The notes beneath the pieces were generated by a model that worked only from the letters and a program-made list of their open reading frames with translations, made no database searches and was not told where the DNA came from. The position numbers and the translations under genes are program-made. Positions 35,561-46,595 of a stretch of 64,000 nucleotides of DNA are shown in pieces (position 1 is the first letter of the stretch; each line of letters opens with the position of its first letter). The DNA comes from Basidiobolus meristosporus CBS 931.73 (lineage: Eukaryota; Basidiobolomycota; Basidiobolomycetes; Basidiobolales; Basidiobolaceae), in NCBI GenBank assembly GCA_002104905.1, contig MCFE01000068.1:62001-126000 (forward strand), read 5' to 3'.

Positions 35561-38500
35561 CTCCCCCTCAACTAAATAATTTCTTAATCCCAATTTCTCT
35601 CTAAAGATCTCAAACTGTGGCCTAGATAGTGGTTTTGTCAATATGTCTGCCACCATTTTGTCAGTTGGGCAGTAAACCAGCTCCACTAAGTTATTTTCTA
35701 TAGCTTCCCTCACAAAGTGATGCTGTATATCAATGTGCTTAGTTCTGGCATGATTAGTAGGATTTCTAGCTAATGAAATACATCTTTGATTATTCTTGTG
35801 AATACATGTTGGTTCACCTGAATTAAAACCTAAGTCTTTGAATAATTTTTGTAGCCATATAGCCTCCTTGGTTGCTTGACATGCAGCATATATTTGGCTT
35901 CAGTTGTAGATAGTGCCACAGTTGGTTGTTTCTTGCAATTCCAAGTAATAGCTGCACCAGCATAAAGAAATACATAGCCTGTGGTTGAGCGTCTGTCAAC
36001 CAGATCCCTACCCCAATCTGAATCACTATAACCATCAAATTTTTGCCTATTAGCTGCTCCAGAGTATTCCAGTACCATATTTATGGTACCTTGTAAATAT
36101 CTGCAAATCCACTTAACTGCTGCAATTTGATCTGATCCATAATTCTGCATGAACTGACTGACTATTCCAGCTGCTACTGCAATATCTTGGCGTGTAGACA
36201 CCTATACTGTGATCTGCAGTGCTACAAGAGAACCCAATTTCCGCTAGATATGTGTCAATCTTGTTATACCATGCTCTGGGTGCCTGCTTAAGCCCATACA
36301 ACAATTTTCTAAGTTTGCACACCTTATGGGGGCTTTTTGGATCGGTATAACCTTCTGGTTGCTCCATATATATAGTTTCTTGCAAATCCCCATTTAGAAA
36401 GGCTGTTTTGACGTCCATTTGGTGTAGATCTAGACTTTGTACAGCTGCCAAGGCTAGAACTGTCCTAATAGAGTTAAACTTGGCAACCGGAGCAAATGTT
36501 TCCTTAAAGTCTGGTCCCTGGATGTGGGAATAGCCTTTAGCTACCAATCTGGCCTTTTTCTTATCAACAGCACCATTTGAGGTTATCTTGATCTTGTAGA
36601 CCCATCTACATCCTATTGGCTTTCTCCCATTTGGTAAATCTGCCAGTTCCCATGTTTTTGCCCTGATCAGTGATTGGTACTCCTCCTGCATGGCTTGTTG
36701 CTACTTAGTAGCATCTGGACCTTGCATTGCCTGTTCCAGATTCTGAGGTTCGGCACATAAAGCAAGGTAAGCTTCTTCATGATTATTGGATGTCTGCCAC
36801 CAGGATCCAGGGGAATTTCTTATTCTGGTAGATCTCCTGACTGGGATAATCTGTTCTGATCTGGAACTGGTAGAAGTATCTTCCATCTCTGGCTGGATTT
36901 GGTACGTATCTTCTTCATTTGTGTTGATTGCATCATCAGGCAGCTGGCCAATGATTTCTGTGGCTTTCTGATCTGAATTCGCCTCAAATACAACGTCCCT
37001 GCTCTTGATCAGCTTCTGAATTTTGCCATCATACACTCTATACCCTTTAGTATCTTCACAATACCCAAGAAAGATCCCTTTTCTACTCTTTGGTTTTAAC
37101 TTTGAGAGTTTTTTTGTCAGGGATGTGATAAAAAACATCACTGCAAAAGATCCTGAGGTGCTGGAGATCTGGTTTTTTGCCTGTACATGTTTCAAAGGGT
37201 GTAGAATCATGTAGTGAAGTTGTTGGGCATCTGTTCTTGATGTATACAGGGGTAGCAACAGATTCAGCCCAAAACTTGTAGTCCATTCCCTTATCATGTA
37301 GCATAGATCTTCACATCTCTACTATTGTTCTATTTGCACGTTCTGCTACTCCATTTTGCTGTGGAGTATGAGGAACTGTGGTCTGTTGAAGTATACCAGT
37401 AGACAAGCAGTATTTTGCAAACTCCTTTGAGCAGTATTCTCCTCCATTGTCACTTCGCAGTAGCTTCAATTTACACCCAGTTTGTGTTTCTGCCATGTTC
37501 TTGAAGTGCTTGAACATCTCTAAAGCTTCATCCTTTGTTTTGAGGAAGTACACCCATGTATATCTTGTCTTGTCATCAATAAACGTCATAGAGTATCTCT
37601 TGGCTCCAGAGGACAGTGTTCTCATGGGGCCACATATGTCTGAGTGTACAATAGCCAATTTTTCGGTGGTATTGATGCCTTCTGAGCTCTTGAAACGTTG
37701 CCTAGCTTGTTTGCCATATGAACATCCCTTACAAACATTCAATTTGATCGGAATTGAGTATTTTAGGCCCAAAACAAGCTGATTTCTCACCAATTGGCTC
37801 ATTTTCTGTTCCCCTATGTGTCCTAGCCTCCTATGCCACGTCTCCCAGTTGGTTTCATCAGTTTCAGCAATGTTGACATACTCAGGTACAATGATCTTGC
37901 ATTGTAACTTGTATATATTGTGATCTCTGATTCCCAAAGCTAATTTTTGTCCATTTTCACTCAATAGTGAGCAGCTCAGCTTAGTAAAAACAAATTTCAG
38001 TCCCTGAGTAGTTGCTTTACTGACTGAGAGTAGGTTCTTAGCTATTCCAGGTACAAAGAGTACGTCAGTCAGTTTTGCTGTTGTTGCCCCTGAGTTATCA
38101 CTCATATTTAGTTGTATAGACCCACTGGTGGTAGCTTCCAATGCAGAGTTATCTCCCAGATAAACCTTTCTTACGGGAATAGTCTTTAAGTTGCTGAACC
38201 AATCCTTTATACCACAAATATGCTGTGATGCTCCAGAGTCAATATAACATTCATTACTTTGGTTACTTGCACTCTCTTGTACAGTTACAAACAACTGTTC
38301 TTCAGTAATTATATGGTTTGCCTGCTCTAGCTTCTGTTTTTTGTCTGCTTGTTTCTTCTTGCATTCTCTTGCCCAGTGTCCTGGCTACTTACAGTAGGTA
38401 CAGCAGCCAGGTTTTCTTTGGTTTTGTTGCTTTCCCTTCTTTTTTGTATGCCTTTCTGAACTGAATAAAGCATTATCTTCAATTTTCTCTGCTTGATCAT

Positions 38501-39086
38501 TACGTCTGAGTTCTTCATGGAGAAGTCTTCCTTTGACATAGTCTAAAGTCAAGTTGTCTTCTCTGCTTTCAAAAGCAGGTATAAGTGGCTCATACTTGTA
38601 TGGTAGGCTGCAAAGCAGATAGAGTATCTTTTCTTCATCATCTACACCAGCATTAATACTGTAAAGTTCTTCTGCAAGTGTCTCCATTCTGGTAATGAGT
38701 TGTAGCATGTCATCATCTGGCTTCTTCCTCATGTTGAAGAACTTTTGTTTCAAATACAGCTTGCTTGATACTGACTTTGCTCCAAAGATCTTCTCTAAGG
38801 ATTCCCATGCTGCTTTGGCAGTATTTGAGGCATGGATTTGTCCAAAGAAGGAGTCTTGCACATTGATGCATATGGCATTGAAGGCCTTTCTCTCCTTCTC
38901 TTGAAGCTACTCCACATCTTCTGCTGTTCCTTTGGGCTCAACTTCCTTTCCTGTTACTGTGTTCCAAAGGTTTCTTTCCTCAAGATGGATCTGCATCTTG
39001 ATTCTTCAAAGTCTGTAGTTCTTCCCATCAAACCTCTCCTTTACAGGGAAGATGTTGGTATTGCTTTGTTTGCTGGTAGGAGTCAT
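35561..39086 (-). pseudogene. Copia gag-pol lacking the RT core (right internal region of the compound)
   Basis: ATG at 39086 (TPTSKQSNTNIFPVKERF). Gag keeps a CCHC knuckle, CTYCK..PGHWAREC (about 38350-38400), with an in-frame stop inside it and another near 38908. Protease YIDSGASQHIC is at about 38220-38260. Integrase has HSDICGPM, SDNGGEYCS and PQQNGVAERANR (37330-37660), in a 327-codon open stretch. RT begins PNGRKPIGCRWVYK but, after STADHSI at about 36200, jumps to STRQDIAVAAGIVSQF, deleting the YVDD region. RNase H follows with GYSDSDWGRD. A frameshift lies near 37300. Confidence 0.85.
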
Positions 39087-39110
39087 CTTTAGAATAGATT
39101 AAGGCAATCA

Positions 39111-39122
39111 GGGCTCATTACC
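39111..39122 (-). other. Primer-binding site of the copia compound
   Basis: On the coding strand GGTAATGAGCCC follows the outer 5' LTR directly. It differs by one base from GGTTATGAGCCC, the complement of the initiator tRNA-Met anticodon arm seen at 23101. Confidence 0.6.
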
Positions 39123-39490
39123 TGTTGCAATTTAAGAAGTGATTTTGATATACGGAACTTATCAAGAAATAGTGATAATAGTTGAACTGTTGTTTATTCA
39201 TAAAGAAGCTCAGTATTTATACCTTTGTAGAAGTAATACAGCTGAACACTAAGTAGGGAGGGTTTCTCAATATTCAGGAGCATTCTGTAACAGTTTCAGG
39301 GTTAGTACATAATGTTTGGTAATAGTGCTAATTTGATCCTGACTATAGGGGAATAATCATAAGATCATATATCTGGAGAAAGTGGCAAAGTTAAGGCAGT
39401 AAATGAGTCCTACAGTGACTAAGACTAGTCTAGAATTGTTAAGTTAATTTTTAGCTGCTGAATGATACCAAATAGTCGAATATTTCAACA
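39123..39490 (-). repeat. 5' outer LTR of the copia compound
   Basis: 368 bp, on the coding strand TGTTGAAATATTCGAC to TTGCAACA, followed by the primer site. TSD GGATC at 39491-39495 on the outer side. Confidence 0.9.
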
Positions 39491-39495
39491 GGATC

Positions 39496-40660
39496 ACCAA
39501 TGCCAACTTGACACATCTGCAGCTGTTGTGCAAGGAGTTTGTGATGGGATTTGAGCAGTTATACTAAAAACATAAATCTGAATATGTAGATCTCTGTTGC
39601 TACTGTATCTATTCTCTGCCCATCTTGCATGGTGTGTGGGGAATATTGGCCTTGCTTTGCCTTTTGGTGGTTTCCTATGGAGCAGATATGTGGGGAGATA
39701 GGAAGACAAGTCAACTTGCAGATACAGCTATATCCCAATTTCATCGGGAATATTAACTTCAAGTCTGCAATGGATGTGATGAATTGGCACATGGAGGATA
39801 GCCAGGAAGAGTTGGAAAGTATTGAGGACAAACATGCACATGGAGACACCTATGCCTTTGGCATTAAGAAGCTAAGCAGACCCAATGCATGGGTAATCTG
39901 TTAAGTAATGCAAAGTTGCATTGGGTGCAGCAAGCAGCTAATTTTTATTAGGAAAGCTCCACCAAGGTATGCTGGATTTCTCTTGGTCTCAGGCCAACTT
40001 CTACACCATTCACTATGGAGTTCACACAAACAAGAGCCAGAGCACACCTAAAAGGGGGACTAGGATCCAGCAGGGAGAAGGAATATATTGACTGAATACC
40101 AAGAAGTTCTTTGCAGCTATTTACGAAGTATTCATGGCAAAGGTGGCAACAACCAAGCATATGTTTGCAAGTTGCATATGTTACCTGCAGTACAGTGTAT
40201 ATGGCAACTTTGCAAGTATTATACTAAAAAGGTGCAAGGTTGAGGTAATAGAGGTATGTCAATTGCAGCAGGTGTGTGCATTTACTGAGGTTAGTAAGCA
40301 AGAGGCCACAGTTTTTTTGATTCAAACTATATGTGGAATACCTATGGCAGTAGTGGGTAAGCAAATAAAGAGGGGTGATTCTACAGTGGAAATATGAATT
40401 GCACATGGGGAGGTAGAAAAAGAAAATATCATTTTGCAAATTGGTATAGTGGCATTATACAAAACCAGCTGTAGGCTGTCATACTGTCAATATAATGCAA
40501 TCAAAGTCTTGCTGTGAGGCTATCAAAATATCATCAAGCTTCTTGCCATATAAGGCAATTGGATTTCCTTGCCAGTTGGATGCACTTAAAATAGTTGTAG
40601 AGCGCTAAAGACCACAACAGTACCATGTAATTATTGTCAAAGCACCAAGTAAATCTTGTC
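39496..40660 (+). pseudogene. Tnp2-type transposase (unit 6), C-terminal third
   Basis: Continues the gene broken at 31874. LTHLQLLCKEFVMGFEQLY (39505-39565) is followed by the YCIYSLPILH block, then SYGADMWGDRK (about 39680) in the place where other copies read MEQICGEIGR, and the tail GYTYAYGIKKLSSPN-like segment (39840-39890). The distal part has many stops. In fungal Tnp2 proteins a block of this type (LLHL, GPxxxxWxFPMER, CG) follows the transposase core; I use it as supporting evidence. The 3' non-coding part runs to the TIR at 40836. Confidence 0.6.
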
Positions 40661-40805
40661 AAGTTATATCCCTTTATTTGGTTGTAAAATTAGCTAAACA
40701 TTATTGTAATCCCATTATAGGATCATTACAAGAGCCACTAACTCCAAGCTGCTGGTATTAAGATGGTTTCTAAACAGGATCAAGATAGCTGATTTGGATA
40801 GGATC

Positions 40806-40836
40806 CACCTGCAGGTCCAATTTACTTTTCATAAGG
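40806..40836 (-). repeat. Tnp2-side TIR of unit 6
   Basis: Reads inward CCTTATGAAAAGTAAATTGG. It matches 22473 and 53207 and, in reverse, 51792. Followed directly by the TSD copy TTG and then by ORF1 of unit 7. Confidence 0.7.
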
Positions 40837-42359
40837 TTGTGAGTTCAACTGTTCTGTTGTTGGTACATATTCTTGGCTATGATTGGATTCCCTATGTTCC
40901 AGGCTTATGGCATCAATTGGCAAGAAGTGTAGCTTTTTCCTCATGCTTCCTTGTCTCTGGCTTAGTTAGACACTTTCCCCTTTTCCTTTTCCTTTATCAC
41001 CGCCAGATATTTCACAGCTACTTTGTTTGAGTGCTTCTTGTAATAAACTAAATTTTCTCCTTGATAAGTTCTGCTCAGATGCATCTGTTTTGGCCTTCTT
41101 GTCCCTAGCTGTCACTCTTCTGGCAACCTGTTGCTTCTTTTCTGCTTGTTTTGAGCTCTCAGCTGCAGTTATTATGGGCTCCTGAGAAAGCTACCGGTTT
41201 TATCACTGCCAAGTCCTTCACTGCTACTCTGAAATAGTACTTCTTGAGTGGTACCATGCTGTTTGCTTGATAAGTGTTGTGCTGATGCATTGGTGTCTGC
41301 CTCTTTGTCTCTTTTTGGAACTCATTCAGCTACCTGACATATCTTTGATGCTTGTTTGAGACTTTTGGCCCTGCTTGTAACAGGCTCTTGAGGGAGCCGC
41401 TGGTTCTTAGCCATGGTGCCCTTGTTCTTCTGCCTTTCATAGTTTCTGCTACTCTGAAGATACTTTCTTAGCATACCAATGCTGATCCAAAATCTGTTTG
41501 CCTCAATGAAACCAGGATAAAACTCATGCAACAAGTCAAGCGCATTCTGCTTGGCCTTGAGTTCCTGATGGTCCCATAGTATGCCAGCCTTAAAGTATTG
41601 GCATACCACACTTCTAACAGCTGCTTGAATATTAGCCCACTCTTGATTATTGCACTCAATGGCTTCACAGATCTTTAATGTCTTTTAACTTTTAGTCTTT
41701 GGTATAAACACCACATTGTATCCCTCCACATGCTGTAATAGAATTTTCTGTGGGCTTTATCTTTAGATACTGTTTTTGTGCTTCAAAGACTGTGTAGTTT
41801 TCCTCTGCTGTTACATTGGGAAATGGCTCCATTCTTGGCTGGGACCTTGAGCTACTTGAGTGCCTTCTTTATGTCAGACTGCTTTTTCTACCTGGGATTT
41901 TGATTGCTCTACACATATTATCTGCTCATCCTGTTTCGGGACTATTTCCTGATTTCACTAGGCCATTGCATCTATCCCATCAACTGCTGCACCTAATTGC
42001 CTCTTTAATCCTTTGGTATGAGCTGCCAACATACTTACAAATATAGGTGGTGGTCTTGTTATGACCGCCACTTGCCAGTCTTCAACTGAGGGTACTGAGC
42101 TTGCCGCATTCTCATCTGCCTGAGCATAATAGTCAGCTTGCAACTCTGCAGAGGTTCTCAATTGCCTACTTGACTGAGAGCCTAAGGAGGCCGCATTATT
42201 ACCTTCAGTGGGCATACTGTCAACATTGCCTTTGTTGAATGTAGCCCTATTTGTTGCACTGAATGTGAAAGCAAGCTGTTGTCCAACCATTCTTCTACTG
42301 CTATCAGCAGTGGGGTTTGGCTGGGAACCAGACAACTTTGCTTTATTATTTGGTGGCAT
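40837..42359 (-). pseudogene. ORF1 5' part (unit 7)
   Basis: ATG at 42359 (PPNNKAKLSGSQPNPTADSS). SRQLRTSAELQADYYAQADEN follows, then the coiled-coil region (LKRQLGAAVDGIDAMA). A frame change leads to the segment AGILWDHQELKAKQNALDLL (about 41530-41590) and basic RKYLQSSRNYERQKNKGTMAK (about 41400-41470). It ends at the insertion point of unit 6, after about 380 codon equivalents; the rest lies at 27961-28422. Divergent from tnp2 of unit 7. Confidence 0.65.
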
Positions 42360-42453
42360 ATATGTGGAGGTGAGTCATACCAAAGGGGAAAAAGTATTAC
42401 ATATTTGTGTGTATGTGGTGCCACAACTTTATTAATAATGCTTACTATGGTGG

Positions 42454-42971
42454 GTCATCATTGAATCTCACATTCATGTAGGTGCAATGTCTCAAGTACA
42501 AGAATGTCTTAGGTTCACATGCATATTGAACAAAAGTGATATAATAGCATTACATTGCTGAAGGTTGAACTGTTTGCCCTATGGACAAGACTACCTTGAC
42601 TCAACACCATAAGAGAAGATAAAAGACCATGTGGCTATTGTAGTAAGCCTCTCAGCCATAAAGCATACAGACACCATAGGAAGTATTAAAAGGATTGCAG
42701 CCACTCTGGCAGGTCATCATTGAGTTTTACATTTGTGTAGGTGGAATGTCTTAAATACAAGACTTTCTTAAGCTCACATGAGTATTGACTAAAAAGTGAT
42801 AAAATAGCATTATATTGTTGAAGGTCAAACTGTTTGCCCCTTGGACAAGACTACTCAGATTTAATGCCATCAGAGAAGAGAAAAAGACCATGTGACTATT
42901 GTAGAAAGCCTCCCAGCCATGAAGCATGCAGACAGCATAGGAAGTACTAAAAGGATCACAGCCAGTGATTT
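42454..42971. repeat. 259-bp tandem duplication over the tnp2 promoter and zinc-like N-terminus
   Basis: Units 42454-42712 and 42713-42971 share GTCATCATTGA at their starts and AAAGACCATGTG(G/A)CTATTGTAG near their ends. Each carries the Cys/His cluster (CGYCSKPLSHKAYRHH and CDYCRKPPSHEACRQH). The single-copy version is in units 1, 2 and 4. The two units differ by scattered substitutions, so the duplication is not recent. Confidence 0.75.
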
Positions 42972-44983
42972 GCCACAAAAGTCTTATTTGATCATTCATC
43001 AGTTATTACTGTAACAATATTATCTTTCCAGCCAGTTGATACTTCTATATTAGCCCTGGCTGTCTTTATCACCTTGCACAAACTGAGTCAGTTGAGTTTT
43101 TGACACCTTTAGGCTCACCTGAGCCTTCTGAATATGGCATGCAGAGTGATATCTCTGACAAAGAAGGCTCACTGCTGGATTGTGAACCTATCTCCCCTAA
43201 CAACAGTTTCATGCATGAGCCCAGTCAAATCACAACATGCAATGTCACAACACCCATTGAAGCAAATGCCAAGGACACTTTATAGAGCCAAGTGAGCCCA
43301 GTAATCCATCTACTGATGAGTGGTGTAATGTTGGGGTTAGAGAAGTGGCATGCTTCCACTAATATTAGTAATGAGGACTTTGAGGATTATTCCTACTTCT
43401 TGCCAGAATCATACCAGGATGCAACTCACCATGTACATGGTACAACTTGGCAAATGTCATGCAGCTGGCATCATGTGACCCAGAGACTGTCCTGATTCCA
43501 GCATGTGTTAACAGTTGCATGGCATTCTTATCCAAATATGTCACCATTGCAACATATCCAAATTGTCAGGAATCCACCACCATTGAGGGAAAACATTGTT
43601 CAGACTCCACATACATTCCAGTAGTGCTACATCTAAAGAAGCTTGTTCAGTCCAACAAATATTGAGAGGCAATAAAGTTCTCCATTCAGTATCAATTAAG
43701 GCAAACATATCCAACACAGTGCATGCCAAACACTGCAAACAGCTAAAGAGCAAGGACTACCTTGAAGGTATGTATGGCCATGCTTTTGCTGCAGCACTTG
43801 AGGGATTTGCATTACACAAGTACTCTACTGGCAAATCCTGCTAGCCACTGAATCTCATCAACCTGAATCTGCTGCCTGTCTTATGGTATCAGAGCAAAAA
43901 TCCAATGGTAGTCTCACTGGTATTTTGGCCTATTTCACTATCTAACCTGGATAGCTACTTGTATACATTGCTGGATGAATTTTGTATGCTTTCTATTGGG
44001 ATAACAGTTAGTGACTGTCATGTAAAAGCTTATATTATTATCTGCACAGGAGATACCCCAGCCCATCAGCAAGATAGCCAGCTGTTCTGGGCACAATGTA
44101 CTATATTGCCATCAAATGTGTGATATCCAGGAGATTTACTCCATAACTTACACATTTTATTATTGCCCAAACACCATCACTAAGAGCAGCATCTTCCCAT
44201 GGAGAAAACGTACAGAAGTCAGCATGCAATTGCAGCACAGTTGACAAGCTAAAAGCCATTGGCCAGAATATGGAATTAATTGGAAACCAGAGACACTTAA
44301 GATCAAAGGTATCTGTTGGAGCAAAAGCTTTCTGCTGGGAGCAATACACTTACTTTTCAACAATATCCTTATACTGATGACCAAGTTGTATGTGGGGCAT
44401 TTTAAGCTCAATGAGCCCTTCAAGATACCAGAAAAATATGAATGAATTGGCAAGATATTAGAGCATCTGCTACCCTAAGTACTTCTCACATGTTCCACTC
44501 AATATTCATACGCATATGCAGCAATACAAATGCAAAGACTGGATAAGCTATATATGTATTGATTCAAGTGTCCTTCTGCAGCCATTCCTACAAAGAATAC
44601 ATTGGAAGTATTGGGTGTCATATGTGGACATTGTAGGAATATCAATACAGAAGCAGATCTCCAATGCTCACTTGATACATCTACAGTTGTTGTGTGAGGA
44701 GTTTGTTGTGGGATTTAAGCAGCTTTACCACAAACATAAAGCTTCTTGTGTAGATCTCTACTACTACTGTATCTATTCTCTACTCCATCTTGCTTAGTGA
44801 ATGGAAATATTGGGCCTTGCCTTACCTTTTGGGAGTTTCCTATGGAGCAGATGTGTGGGGAGATAGGAAGATAAGTGACGTTGTAGGTGATACCATATCC
44901 TAGTCTCATTAATAATATTGCCTTCAAGTCTGTCACAGATGTGATGAGTTGGCGTATGGAGCACAGCCAGGAAGAGTTGGAAA

Positions 44984-45332
44984 TGTTGTAAGAGTCTTGG
45001 AGATATTGGAAGTGATTGGGAGAACAAGTAGATTATGTGGTTTTCACTTAATGATTTATTGAATGTAAAAGTAGTGTTTATACTTTTACCTGGTCTTGGC
45101 ATTACAAACACATAGAATAGGTTAAGGAAGGTCCCAAGTACATGTGTGCATAGTTTGGGGCTGTTTGGACAACTTTGAGAATTTTCATGTTCTGGGTACC
45201 TGGTATTTTGGTGAAAATATTCCAAGTAAATCCCAACAAGGAATTTGATCAGTATTCTCTAGGATTTGAGGGTAAGGATCTAAGTGACTAAGCTAGGTGA
45301 GTATTTAGGTGGAAATACGAATTTTTACAACA
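44984..45332 (-). mobile_element. Solo LTR of copia family 2, TSD GGAAA
   Basis: 349 bp, TGTTGTAAGAGTC to TTTTTACAACA in plus orientation. It matches the reverse complement of 58145-58493 and 62140-62484. GGAAA is present at 44979-44983 and 45333-45337. Deleting LTR plus one GGAAA restores the tnp2 reading HSQEELE..GKY. Confidence 0.9.
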
Positions 45333-45337
45333 GGAAA

Positions 45338-45479
45338 ATACTGAGGACATATGTGTAGATTGAGACATCTATGCCTATGGCATTAGGAAGCTAAGCAGCC
45401 CCAATGTGTGGGTAATCAGTTAAGTAAATCAAAGTTGGGTTGGGTGCAACAAGCAAATAATTTTCATTAGGAAAACTCT
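45338..45479 (+). pseudogene. Short tnp2 segment between two insertions (unit 7)
   Basis: About 140 bp holding the tnp2 stretch HLCLWH(Y)EAKQPQCVG (frame-shifted GIRKLSSPNVWVIS) and QQANNFH, matching 39830-39955. It shows that the solo LTR and the following insertion are independent events in one gene. Confidence 0.6.
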
Positions 45480-46588
45480 GTGAGTACTAAATAGACTTGT
45501 TCCGTTGGATAGTGCCGCATTGAGCCATGAGTGCCAAATAGTGCCATAGTGTGCCTGAGAGTCATAGCAGACCTAAACTTGGCCACAGAGTGTGACATAT
45601 AGTTCTGCATATTCATGCAAAGCAGCCCTTGTGTTTCACCTACTGTGCAGGAGAAAATCAATTTTTTAACCTTTTTTTTGGGATCAAAATTGTGCATGAT
45701 GTAAAAGAGCACAGACAGACTGAAGATATGCATCTGGTACACAATACCCATGGCACTCTAAATCTAGCCCCACAGGCTTGTAGCATGTCACAAAAATGCA
45801 TGGCACTATCTTGGTCCACTGGTACTATCTGGCACTATACGTGCTTTGTATAGGTTCTACTTTAGGGCTAATATTTAAGTATAGTGCCAGATAGTACCAG
45901 TGGACCAAGATAGTGCCATGCATTTTTGTGACATGCTACAAGCCTGTGGGGCTAGATTTAGAGTGCCATGGGTATTGTGTACCAGATGCATATCTTCAGT
46001 CTGTCTGTGCTCTTTTACATCATGCACAATTTTGGTCCCAAAAAAAAGGTTAAAAAATTGATTTTCTCCTGCACAATAGGTGAAACACAGGGGCTGCTTT
46101 GCGTGAATATGAGGAACTATATGCCACACTCTGTGGCCAAGTTTAGGTCTGCTATGACTCTCAGGCACACTATGGCACTATTTGGCACTCATGGCTCAAT
46201 GTGGCACTATCCACCGGAACAAGTCTAATGTAGTACCCACTCTTTGCCTAAGAATTCACCCTGGAGTCCTACACAAAGTCCCCCAGTATCCTCTAAATGA
46301 TTCCCCCACATGTCCTCCCTCCTATTCCTGCCATTATCTGGTTGGAACAGTTACCATAAGCGGAAGGTGTTCACACCCCTATTTTATAAGACATTGTCTA
46401 TTATCTAAGCCCTACCAAGCAATACATATATATCCAGTTAAACCAAGTAAGAGAACAACAAGATTTAGATATAATAAACACAAGTCTTTATTACCTTGCT
46501 ACCTTTTATTGAAGCTATTCTGAACCAGGTTGTACTGACTTGACCCACAAGCTCTCCTATTCACCATGTACAGTCAGTAATAACCCAC
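45480..46588. mobile_element. Unclassified small insertion, 7-bp TSD AAACTCT, carrying the fold-back element
   Basis: AAACTCT occurs at 45473-45479 and 46589-46595. Deleting one copy and the insert restores the tnp2 sequence AAACTCTACCAAGG. The insert is 372 bp without the nested fold-back element. Its left end is GTGAGTACTA and its right end, inward, GTGGGTTATTA, a weak terminal similarity. 46230-46588 contains no gene. The TSD length suggests hAT or a similar group, but no diagnostic sequence is present. Confidence 0.55.
45493..46226. mobile_element. 734-bp fold-back (palindromic) element, TSD AAT
   Basis: Arms 45493-45840 and 45879-46226 are each 348 bp and near-perfect inverted complements, separated by 38 bp. 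The outer ends read AGACTTGTTCCG and CGGAACAAGTCT. AAT flanks both sides (45490-45492, 46227-46229). The end sequence AAGACTTGTTC..GGATAGTGCC resembles the Harbinger-like element right end at 50895-50922, which has the same TSD. No coding capacity: the apparent frames on the two strands are mirror images. Confidence 0.9.
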
Positions 46589-46595
46589 AAACTCT

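Larger units (their letters stand above)
31880..39490 (-). mobile_element. Copia family 1 compound: LTR-internal-LTR-internal-LTR, TSD GGATC
   Basis: Three LTRs (31880-32248, 35192-35560, 39123-39490) enclose two internal regions, all on the minus strand. GGATC lies at 31875-31879 and 39491-39495, and tnp2 sequence continues on both sides, so the whole compound sits in one target site. The left internal region lacks gag and most of protease; the right one lacks the RT active-site region. Between them every domain is present. Confidence 0.9.
28426..40836 (+). mobile_element. Two-gene Tnp2 element, unit 6: both TIRs and TSD TTG
   Basis: Left end CCCTATGAAAAATTATTGAG (28426); right end, read inward, CCTTATGAAAAGTAAATTGG (40836). 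TTG precedes it at 28423-28425 and follows at 40837-40839. Removing the element and one TTG rejoins ORF1 of unit 7 at a point matching intact ORF1 in unit 1 (near CAAGAGTTGAAG, about 2178). It contains ORF1 on minus, tnp2 on plus and a 7.6-kb copia compound. Without the copia the element is about 4.8 kb. A 3-bp TSD fits the CACTA superfamily, but the ends begin CCCTA rather than CACTA. Confidence 0.75.

Noticed and set aside
45629-46168. Paired frames encoding the same peptide on opposite strands
   Set aside because: They are mirror products of the 734-bp palindrome and have no family resemblance, so not genes.
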